Positions 45,178 through 52,322 of a stretch of 64,000 bases of DNA are shown piece after piece (position 1 is the stretch's first letter; each line of letters opens with the position of its first letter). Below the pieces are notes generated by a model. It was given only the letters and a program-made list of their open reading frames with translations, made no database searches and had not been told where the DNA came from. The position numbers were made by a program, and so were the translations under genes. The stretch is from Stappia sp. TSB10P1A (lineage in GTDB: Bacteria; Pseudomonadota; Alphaproteobacteria; Rhizobiales; Stappiaceae): positions 248,001 through 312,000 of the forward strand of contig NZ_FYAU01000016.1 in the NCBI RefSeq assembly GCF_900185725.1, written 5' to 3'.

Positions 45178-46683
45178 GTGCGGTCCCTTCGCGGGGACGA
45201 AACACACCGACCGGATCCCGCCTTGGCAGACAGCGACAACCTTGCCGAATACTCGGTGTCAGAGATTTCCGGCGCGATCAAGCGCACGATGGAAGACGCC
45301 TTCGGCTATGTGCGCGTGCGCGGCGAACTCGGGCGCATCTCGCGCCCTGGGTCCGGGCATATCTATCTGGACCTCAAGGACGCGCAGTCGGTGCTGTCCG
45401 GCGTCATCTGGCGCGGACAGGCGAGCCGGCTGAAGATCCAGCCCGAGCAGGGGCTGGAGGTGATCGCCACCGGCAAGATCACCACCTTTCCGGGTCAGTC
45501 GAAATACCAGATGGTGATCGATTCGCTGGAGCCGGCCGGCATCGGCGCGCTGATGGCGCTCTTGGAGGAGCGGCGGCGCAAGCTTCTCGCCGAGGGCCTG
45601 TTCGCCGAGGAGCGCAAGCGGCGCCTGCCGTTCCTGCCGCGGGTGATCGGCGTCGTCACCTCGCCGACCGGGGCGGTGATCCGCGACATTCTCCACCGCA
45701 TCTCCGACCGGTTTCCGCTGCATGTGCTGGTCTGGCCGGTGCGGGTGCAGGGCGAGACGTCGGCGCGCGAGGTGGCGAACGGCATCGAGGGCTTCAACCG
45801 CCTGCTGCCGGGCGGTGCGATCCCGCGCCCGGACGTCATCATCGTGGCGCGCGGCGGCGGCTCGATCGAGGACCTGTGGGGCTTCAACGAGGAGATCGTG
45901 GTGCGGGCGGCGGCGGCATCCGAGATCCCGCTGATCTCCGCCGTCGGCCACGAGACCGACTGGACATTGATCGACCACGCGGCGGACCTCAGGGCGCCGA
46001 CGCCGACGGGGGCGGCCGAGATCGCCGTGCCGGTGCGCGGCGAGCTGATGGCCAGCGTCGACGGTCTGGCGCGGCGGCAGATCTCCGGCCTGCTGCGGCT
46101 GATCGCCGGGCGGCGGACGGAATTGCGGGCGGCCTCCGCCGCCCTGCCCTCGCCGCGCGACCTGCTGGCGCTGCCAAGGCAGCGGCTCGACACCTATGCG
46201 GAGCGGCTGGCGCCGGCGCTGCGCGCCGCCTTGCGCGACAAGCGGGCGCGGCATCTGATGGCCGCCGGGCGGCTGTCGCCGCACACGCTGGCGCGCACGG
46301 TGTCGATCGCGCGCGAGCGGCTCGGCGGGCTGGAGGCGCGGGCGCTCCGGGCGCATCGCCAGCAGATCTCCCGCGACCGGGCGCGGCTCGACGCCGCCGC
46401 CAAGCTGCTCGAGAGCCTCTCCTACAAGAACGTGCTGGCGCGCGGCTATGCCCTGGTGCGCGGTGCCGACGGCCAGCCGCTGCGCTCGGCCCATGGCGTC
46501 GAGCCGGGCGCTGCGCTCACCATCGAGTTCGGCGACGAGAGCCGGCTTAGCGCGACCGCCGCCGGCGGCGATCCGGCGGGCGGCGAGAGCGAGGCGGCGC
46601 GGCCGGCGCCGCGTGCAACCCCACGGCCCAAAACGCGCGCGCCCGGCAAGGGCCGCGAGAGCGGACAGGGCTCGCTGTTCTGA
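45178..46683 (+). CDS. xseA: Exodeoxyribonuclease VII large subunit XseA
   Basis: XseA is the large subunit of ExoVII, which degrades single-stranded DNA. The protein has an N-terminal OB fold ([32 protein letters not shown]), the catalytic region [42 protein letters not shown] and [23 protein letters not shown], and a C-terminal coiled segment with [19 protein letters not shown]. Start: GTG 45178 has a GGGGGGA ribosome site; TTG 45223 begins exactly where the conserved region begins and is an alternative. The last 50 residues are Pro/Arg-rich and variable. No xseB is adjacent. Confidence 0.95.
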   Translation: MRSLRGDETHRPDPALADSDNLAEYSVSEISGAIKRTMEDAFGYVRVRGELGRISRPGSGHIYLDLKDAQSVLSGVIWRGQASRLKIQPEQGLEVIATGKITTFPGQSKYQMVIDSLEPAGIGALMALLEERRRKLLAEGLFAEERKRRLPFLPRVIGVVTSPTGAVIRDILHRISDRFPLHVLVWPVRVQGETSAREVANGIEGFNRLLPGGAIPRPDVIIVARGGGSIEDLWGFNEEIVVRAAAASEIPLISAVGHETDWTLIDHAADLRAPTPTGAAEIAVPVRGELMASVDGLARRQISGLLRLIAGRRTELRAASAALPSPRDLLALPRQRLDTYAERLAPALRAALRDKRARHLMAAGRLSPHTLARTVSIARERLGGLEARALRAHRQQISRDRARLDAAAKLLESLSYKNVLARGYALVRGADGQPLRSAHGVEPGAALTIEFGDESRLSATAAGGDPAGGESEAARPAPRATPRPKTRAPGKGRESGQGSLF

Positions 46684-46689
46684 GGGGCT

Positions 46690-47215
46690 GCGAGGCTTCC
46701 GCAGTGTCTTTCGGGAGTGCCGTCGACAGGCCCTCGGCTCTCCGGCCCCGGCTCGGCGCTTGCGCGCCGTCCGGGGTGACGAAAGGAGGGGTTAGCGGGT
46801 TCTCGCCACCGATCCGGGGTTACTAGATCCCGGTCTTCGGCTTCGCCGAAACCGGGACGACACGCTGAGCATGGGCGCGCGTCGGCGTGTCCCGCCACCG
46901 CTCTGGGAACGAATAGGCCCCGGCTCTGCGCTGCGCTTGGCCGGGGTGACGGCAGAGGGGATGCGAGGTCATGCCTCCTCCCCGGAGGTCATCCCGGCCG
47001 CAGGCGAAGCCGGAGAGCCGGGAGCCATTGGCACCCTTTGCGGGTGATTTTTTGATCCCACCTCTCCCCGCGTCTTCCCGGACGAGGCCGCAAGGCCGAA
47101 GATCCGGGATCGGGGCGGCACGGCGGTCGCGGTGTCGTTCGGGAGCGCTGCCGAGAGGCTCTCCGATCCCGCATCTGGCTCACGCTGCGTGCGGGATGAC
47201 GAAAAGAGAGGCCGA
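46690..47215. repeat. REP-like palindromic unit cluster after xseA
   Basis: The 590-base gap between xseA and dctM (system 3) is non-coding and holds at least five GC-rich units. Several are palindromic: CCCGGTCTTCGGCTTCG...CCGGG near 46830-46857, a CGGCTCTGCGCTGCGC unit ending TTGGCCGGGG at 46918-46945, and a TCATCCCGGCCGCAGGCG unit at 46989-47021. The same three unit types occur at 18.9-19.3 kb. A further unit (ATCCCGCATCTGG...GCGGGATGACG) lies at 47166-47202. No gene is seen. Confidence 0.7.
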
Positions 47216-47274
47216 AGCGTTGCAAAAGGGGCGCCCGGCGGACGCCCCTTCGTGTTCTTGCGGTGTGCCCGCCC

Positions 47275-48642
47275 TCACATGATCGAGGGCAGGAAGGTGA
47301 CGATCGCGGGGAACGCCACAAGGCCGCCGATGGTCAGGATGTCGGCGACGAAGAACGGGGCGCAGCCGCGGAAGACTTCCTGCACCGGGATGTCGTCGCG
47401 CACGCCCGCCACCACGAAGCAGTTCAGCCCGATGGGCGGGGTGATCAGGCACAGCTCCGCCATCTTCACCACCAGGATGCCGAACCAGATCGCGCACATT
47501 TCTCCCGACAGGCCGAAGGCGCTGTCGGCGGCCGAGACCGTCTCGCCGCCATTCAGCGCCATCACCGCCGGATAGACCACCGGCAGGGTGAGGATCAGCA
47601 TGCCGATGGCGTCCATGAACATGCCGAGCACCGCATAGGCGCACAGGATGACGATGAGGATCAGCCAGGGCGAGAAGTGCAGCGAGACGATGAACTCCTC
47701 GAACGCCTGCGGCAGGCCGGCGAAGCCGAGGAAGCGGACATAGACCAGGACGCCCCAGATCAGCGTGAAGATCATCACCGTCAGCTTGGCCGTCTCGTGC
47801 AACGCCTGCCAGAGCTGCTTGCCGCGCATGCCGTTGACGAAGGCGGAAATCAGCACCACGAAGGCGCCGAGCGCGCCGGCTTCCGTCGGCGTCGCGAAGC
47901 CGAAATAGAGCGAGCAGAAGATGATCGCCACCACGGCGATGATCGGCAGCGTGCCCGGCACGGAGGCAAGGCGCTGGCCCCAGGTGAAGCCGCGCACCGG
48001 CGGGGCATCGCCCTTCCACATCGCCATGCCGATGATGATGGCGATATAGACCACGGCCGAGAAGATGCCCGGCAGGAAGCCGGCCAGCAGCAGCTTGGCG
48101 ACCGACTGTTCCACCAGGATGGCGTAGATCACCAGGATCGCGGAGGGCGGGATCAGCGAGGCGAGCGTGCCGCCGGCCGCAACCACCGCCGCCGACAGGC
48201 GCTTGGAATAGCCGACCTGCAGCATTTCAGGGATGGCGACGCGGGCAAAGACCGCGGCGGTGGCCACCGAGGCGCCGGAGACGGCGGCAAAGCCGGCGGT
48301 GGCGAAGACCGTGCCGACCGCCATGCCGCCGGGCAGCCAGCCGAGCCAGCGCTTGGCCGCCTCGAACAACTGCCGGGTGAAGCCGGCATAGAAGGCAAGG
48401 AAGCCGATCAGGATGAAGGTCGGCAGCACCGAGAGCGAGTAGGTCACCGACTTGGAATGCGGGATGGTGCCGGCCATCTTGAGCGCCGCCACGAAGCCGC
48501 GCTCGAAGCCCATGCGCATGCTGAAGATGGCGATGAGGCCAAGCGTGCCGACAAGGGCGGCGGCGAAGGCGACACGCATGCCGAGGACCACGAGGACCAG
48601 CAGCAGGCCGGTCATGATCAGTCCGATTTCAAACGGGGTCAT
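47275..48642 (-). CDS. TRAP transporter large permease (DctM family), system 3
   Basis: The 455-residue protein has the DctM order of segments: LVLGMRVAFAAALVG-like start, SGASVATAAVFARVAIPEM, AAGGTLASLIPPSAILVIYA, FGFATPTEAGALGAF and ITPPIGLNCFVVAG. It overlaps dctQ by four bases (ATGA), so the permease subunits are translated together. It serves with the receptor at 49483-50493, whose promoter is sigma-54 dependent and whose regulator pair DctBD is encoded just upstream. It therefore probably imports a dicarboxylate or similar acid under DctBD control. Confidence 0.94.
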   Translation of the reverse strand: MTPFEIGLIMTGLLLVLVVLGMRVAFAAALVGTLGLIAIFSMRMGFERGFVAALKMAGTIPHSKSVTYSLSVLPTFILIGFLAFYAGFTRQLFEAAKRWLGWLPGGMAVGTVFATAGFAAVSGASVATAAVFARVAIPEMLQVGYSKRLSAAVVAAGGTLASLIPPSAILVIYAILVEQSVAKLLLAGFLPGIFSAVVYIAIIIGMAMWKGDAPPVRGFTWGQRLASVPGTLPIIAVVAIIFCSLYFGFATPTEAGALGAFVVLISAFVNGMRGKQLWQALHETAKLTVMIFTLIWGVLVYVRFLGFAGLPQAFEEFIVSLHFSPWLILIVILCAYAVLGMFMDAIGMLILTLPVVYPAVMALNGGETVSAADSAFGLSGEMCAIWFGILVVKMAELCLITPPIGLNCFVVAGVRDDIPVQEVFRGCAPFFVADILTIGGLVAFPAIVTFLPSIM

Positions 48643-49286
48643 CGGTGGGTTTCCTCCCGCTCACCGGACGTTTCGGCGGCGTCGCCGAGCGCTTCCTCGA
48701 TTTCATGCCTGGCGACGGTTTCGACATCGGCCAGCACCGGAACGCCGACAGGCTCGGCGGCGGGATCGCGCACCAGCCGCCAGTAGCCGTAGAGCTGCAG
48801 CGTCAGCCGCGCCAGCAGCAGCGACAGGGCAACGGGAACGACGAGCTTCGACGGCCAGGTCGGCAGGCGGATGTCGATGGTGCTGTCGCCGATCGTCCAG
48901 GCCCGTTCGAAATGGAACCAGGAGCCGTAGATCAGCGCGGCCACCACGATCCAGATGCCGAGAATGCCGATCACCTCGGCGATCCACATGGCCCGGCCGC
49001 TCAGCTTGCCGAGGAACAGTTCCATGCGGATATGGCCGCCGACGCGCTGGCAATAGGCGATGCCCATGAAGGCGAACACCGCCATCGCCTGCTCGGTGAT
49101 GTCGATGAAACCGGGCACGGGCCAGTTGAAGGCGCTGCGGCCGATGACCTGGGCGACGGCAAGCAGCATCAGGGCGAGGATGCTTGCCGCCGCAACGAGG
49201 TTGAAGGCGTTTTCGACCGCGCCCAGCCATCCGTCGAAACGGATGTAGCTGCCCGGCGGGTCCTTCTGGGCGGTGGACGATGTCAT
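48639..49286 (-). CDS. TRAP transporter small permease (DctQ family), system 3
   Basis: The 215-residue protein has four hydrophobic helices with LALMLLAVAQVIGRSAFNWP, ITEQAMAVFAFMGIAYCQ, the VGGHIRMELFL loop and VVPVALSLLLARLTLQLYG, followed by a long acidic cytoplasmic tail (residues 175-215, EEALGDAAETSGEREE) unusual in length for DctQ. ATG 49286 is chosen because the upstream extension has no family similarity. It lies between dctP (gap with a hairpin) and dctM. Confidence 0.92.
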   Translation of the reverse strand: MTSSTAQKDPPGSYIRFDGWLGAVENAFNLVAAASILALMLLAVAQVIGRSAFNWPVPGFIDITEQAMAVFAFMGIAYCQRVGGHIRMELFLGKLSGRAMWIAEVIGILGIWIVVAALIYGSWFHFERAWTIGDSTIDIRLPTWPSKLVVPVALSLLLARLTLQLYGYWRLVRDPAAEPVGVPVLADVETVARHEIEEALGDAAETSGEREETHR

Positions 49287-49434
49287 GGAAAGCTCCAGGC
49301 AAGCTCCGTCCGGCCGGCCTCGCGGGTAGGAAGGCACTCCCTCCCGGCGCGGACACGCAAACGGTTCCTGCGGTCAATGGGGAAAGCGGGCCCGCATCGC
49401 GAGGCGGGCGCGCGGTGGAACGGCCGCCGGCGGC

Positions 49435-49464
49435 CCGCCGGCCTCCCCGCAGGAAGGCCGGCGG
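49435..49464 (-). other. Intercistronic stem-loop between dctP and dctQ, system 3
   Basis: CCGCCGGCCT and AGGCCGGCGG form a perfect ten-base-pair stem with a ten-base loop in the 196-base gap. There is no T-tract on the minus strand. Confidence 0.75.
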
Positions 49465-49482
49465 ACGTCCTGGCGACCGGTC

Positions 49483-50493
49483 TCAGTCGAGCTTGGACAG
49501 GGCGAGGTCCAGCAGTTCCTGCCCCGGAAGGCCCTGGCCGTTCATCTTCTGCACCCAGTCCTCCCAGATCGGCCGGCCGGCCTTGTCCTTGAAGGCCTGC
49601 AGCTCGTCCCTGGGGAACTCGACCTGCTGGATGTTCATCTTCTCCAGCAGCGGGTACCACTCCTGATAGACCTTGTCGTATTCGGCGAGGTAGTGCTCCA
49701 TCGCCGCATCGACCGAACTGTCCAGCGCCTCGCGGAAATTCTCCGGCAGGGCGTCATAGGCGGCGCGGCTGACGACGACCGGGCAACTGACCGTGCCCGG
49801 ATTGAGGTTGTTGGTCCACCAGTTGGCGGCGTCGATCGTGCGGAAGGACAGGTGCGCATGCGGGGCGAAGGAGGCCGCCGCGACGGTGCCGGAATCGATG
49901 GCCTGGAAGGTTTCGGAGGCGGTCACCGTCGTCGGCACCGCGCCGATGGCGGTCATCGCCTGGCCGATGCCGCCCAGCGCGCGCACGCGCATGCCCTGGA
50001 AGTCCGTCACCTTGGTCGGCGCCGCGCCCTTGCCGATGAAATTGTACTGCGGCATCGGCGAGGACATCAGCAGCTTGGCATCCCAGCGCATCAGGTCCTT
50101 CTCGACGGCCGGATGGGCGTAGATGGCGTTTTCCAGCTCGATCTGGGTCGGCAGGTCCGGCACGCCGAGGAAGGGCAGCTCGATGACCGTCAGGGTCGGG
50201 TTCTTGTCCTCGTGATAGCCGGCGCAGATCTGCGCCATCTCGAAGGCGCCGATGGAGATGCCGTCGAGATTCTCGCGCGACTTCGACAGGGCCTCGCCAT
50301 AGGCGATGTTGAAGGTGAATTCGCCATTGGTCTTCTCGGTGACCAGCTCGGCGAGCTTCTCGATATGCTCGGTGAAGGCGCGGCGCTTGCCCCAGACGGA
50401 AACGTTCCATTCGAGTGCCATCGTCTCGGTGGCGAAGCCGAGGCCGAGGATCGTCGTCGTGCCGAGCACGGCGAGCTTGCGGGAAAGGGTCAT
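49483..50493 (-). CDS. TRAP transporter solute-binding protein (DctP family), system 3
   Basis: The 336-residue protein has a signal peptide (MTLSRKLAVLGTTTILGLGF, then ATETMA) and DctP family segments VSVWGKRRAFTEHIEKLAE, GEFTFNIAYGEALSKSREN, ICAGYHEDKNPTLTVIELPF, MRVRALGGIGQAMTAIGAVP and ETFQAIDSGTVAAASFAPHA. The GRGRVR-like Arg for carboxylate binding is in FQGMRVRALG. GGGAGGACTGAC is the ribosome site. It is the first gene of the TRAP 3 operon and is read from a perfect sigma-54 promoter at 50619-50633 with two upstream activator palindromes. Confidence 0.93.
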   Translation of the reverse strand: MTLSRKLAVLGTTTILGLGFATETMALEWNVSVWGKRRAFTEHIEKLAELVTEKTNGEFTFNIAYGEALSKSRENLDGISIGAFEMAQICAGYHEDKNPTLTVIELPFLGVPDLPTQIELENAIYAHPAVEKDLMRWDAKLLMSSPMPQYNFIGKGAAPTKVTDFQGMRVRALGGIGQAMTAIGAVPTTVTASETFQAIDSGTVAAASFAPHAHLSFRTIDAANWWTNNLNPGTVSCPVVVSRAAYDALPENFREALDSSVDAAMEHYLAEYDKVYQEWYPLLEKMNIQQVEFPRDELQAFKDKAGRPIWEDWVQKMNGQGLPGQELLDLALSKLD

Positions 50494-50618
50494 GTCAGTC
50501 CTCCCAAGATCCGGCCGGTTGCCGGCCGGATGCCAGTTTCGGCCGGACGCTGACCTTGCGCCGCGGCCATCTCGCTATCCTCGCCCATCCTCCCTGACGG
50601 GCGATTGGACAAGGCTTG

Positions 50619-50633
50619 GCAAGCCGCGTGCCA
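50619..50633 (-). promoter_or_regulatory. Sigma-54 (-24/-12) promoter of the TRAP system 3 operon
   Basis: On the minus strand the sequence is TGGCACGCGGCTTGC: it matches TGGCACG-N4-TTGC exactly, and GG and GC are ten bases apart. The predicted transcription start is about 50607, giving a leader of about 114 bases before dctP. Confidence 0.92.
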
Positions 50634-50722
50634 GATCGGCGATAGAGGCGGAAACCGGACAGGAACCGGGCGAGAAACAGGCGGGAAGCGTCGCGCCGCG
50701 CTGCAACACGGGCCGACCGACC

Positions 50723-50771
50723 GGCAAAACCTTGCCAAAAGGTTACCAGCGATCGGCAAGATCTTGCCGAT
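50723..50771. promoter_or_regulatory. Paired upstream activator palindromes for DctD
   Basis: Two copies of GGCAA-N4-TTGCC lie at 50723-50736 and 50755-50768, with centres 32 bases (three helical turns) apart. The second extends to a perfect 20-base palindrome ATCGGCAAGATCTTGCCGAT (50752-50771). They are centred about 122 and 154 bases before the predicted start of the sigma-54 promoter, just after the dctD stop codon. Confidence 0.8.
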
Positions 50772-50779
50772 AACCACGA

Positions 50780-52204
50780 TCAGCCTTCCGCGCTCCCCTC
50801 GCCTCCCGCGCGGCTGAGGCCGAGCCGGGCCATCTTCTCGTTGAGGGTGCGGCGGGGCAGGTCGAGCTCCTCCAGCACCGGCGCGATGCGCCCGCCATGC
50901 CGGCGCAGCGCATCGACGAGGAGGCGGCGCTCATAGTCCTCCATCAGCTCGCGCAGGCGGCCGCGCGGCGCCTCCTGTTCCCCTGCGCCGGGGCCGATGC
51001 CGGACCCGGTGACGAGGTCGCGCAAGGGCGGCGCGCCCATCGGCGCGTTGAGCACGAAACGCTCGGCGGCGTTGCGCAGTTCACGGACATTGCCCGGCCA
51101 GTCGTGGACTTCGAGAAAGGCGGCATCGTCCGCCGTCAGGGCGACGCCGTCGATGCCGTACTCGGCCATGAAGCGATTGACGAAACTGTCGAACAGCAGG
51201 CGGATGTCGCCGCCGCGCTCGCGCAGCGGCGGAATGCGGATCTCCACCGCGTTGAGCCGGTAGACGAGGTCCTGCCGCATCAGGTTGTCCGCCACCGCCT
51301 GGCGCGGATCGACATTGGCGGCGCTGATGATGCGGATGTCGACGGGAACGGCGGCGCGGCCGCCGATGCGGTCGACCTCGCGCTCCTGCAGCACGCGCAG
51401 GAGCTTGGGCTGCAAGGCCAGCGGCATCGACGGCACCTCGTCGAGGAACAGCACGCCGCGGTCGGCCTGCTCGATCCGCCCGGCGCGGGTGCGGTCGGCA
51501 CCGGTGAAGGCGCCGGCCTCATGGCCGAACAGCTCCGCCTCGACCATGGTCTCGGGGAGCGCTGCGCAGTTGAGCGCGACGAAGGGGGCCTCCGCCCGCG
51601 GCGACAGCTCGTGCAGGGCGCGCGCCACCACCTCCTTGCCGGTGCCGGTCTCGCCGACGATCATCACCGAGGCGTCGGTGCGGGCGAAATGGGCGATCTG
51701 CTCGCGCAGGCGGACCATGGCGGCGGCATCGCCGATGAGCCGGGCCGAAAGGCCGCTCATGTCGCTGAGCCGGCGGCTGAGCGCCCGGTTCTCCAGCACC
51801 AGCCGGCGGTGATCGGCGGCGCGGCGCACCATCGCCGCCAGCATGTCCGGGTCGAAGGGCTTTTCGATGAAATCGGCCGCGCCCTCGCGCATCGCCTCCA
51901 CCGCCATCGGCACGTCGCCATGGCCGGTCATCAGGATCACCGGCAGGTCGGGATCGATCCGCCGGGCCTGCCGCAACAGGTCGAGACCGCTGGCGCCCGG
52001 CAGCAATACGTCGGAGATGACGCAGCCGGGAAAGTCGGCACCAAGCCGCGAGAGGGCGGCTTCCGCATCCACCGCCTCGACCGGCTCGAAGCCGGCAAGC
52101 CGCATCCATTGCCGCAGGCCGGCGCGCATCGACGGATCGTCGTCGACGACGAGGACCGGCGTGCGCGCCCCCTCGCCCGGCCGGGCATCGCTGTCGATGG
52201 TCAT
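50780..52204 (-). CDS. dctD: Sigma-54-dependent response regulator DctD
   Basis: DctD binds upstream DNA and uses ATP to open sigma-54 promoters when phosphorylated by DctB. The 474-residue protein has a receiver (VLVVDDDPSMRAGL, phosphate-accepting D65 in CVISDVLLPG), an AAA+ domain (Walker A GETGTGKE at 184-191, GAFTGA at 231-236, LFLDEVPSMPLALQ), and a C-terminal Fis-type helix-turn-helix (GGRIAPVLEELDLPRRTLNEKM). Start ATG 52204 has AGGA five bases upstream; in-frame ATGs at 52249, 52279, 52309 and 52324 lie inside a 30-bp repeat. The sigma-54 promoter and paired palindromes immediately downstream are its likely target. Confidence 0.95.
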   Translation of the reverse strand: MTIDSDARPGEGARTPVLVVDDDPSMRAGLRQWMRLAGFEPVEAVDAEAALSRLGADFPGCVISDVLLPGASGLDLLRQARRIDPDLPVILMTGHGDVPMAVEAMREGAADFIEKPFDPDMLAAMVRRAADHRRLVLENRALSRRLSDMSGLSARLIGDAAAMVRLREQIAHFARTDASVMIVGETGTGKEVVARALHELSPRAEAPFVALNCAALPETMVEAELFGHEAGAFTGADRTRAGRIEQADRGVLFLDEVPSMPLALQPKLLRVLQEREVDRIGGRAAVPVDIRIISAANVDPRQAVADNLMRQDLVYRLNAVEIRIPPLRERGGDIRLLFDSFVNRFMAEYGIDGVALTADDAAFLEVHDWPGNVRELRNAAERFVLNAPMGAPPLRDLVTGSGIGPGAGEQEAPRGRLRELMEDYERRLLVDALRRHGGRIAPVLEELDLPRRTLNEKMARLGLSRAGGEGSAEG

Positions 52205-52240
52205 GCTGTCCTGCTCCCGCGTTGCGCTCACCCGGCCCTC

Positions 52241-52322
52241 CCCGCGCATTGCCTCTTTGCGCGCTGCCTCCCCGCGCATTGCCTCTTTGCGCGCTGCCTC
52301 CCCGCGCATTGCCTCATTGCGC
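52241..52322 (-). repeat. 30-bp tandem repeat at the dctB/dctD junction
   Basis: Two perfect 30-base copies (52241-52270, 52271-52300) and a partial third (52301-52322, one change) are contiguous. On the minus strand each copy carries AGAGGCA-ATG-CGC and is in frame with dctD, encoding a MRGEAARKEA unit. The array overlaps the dctB stop codon region. Confidence 0.9.
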
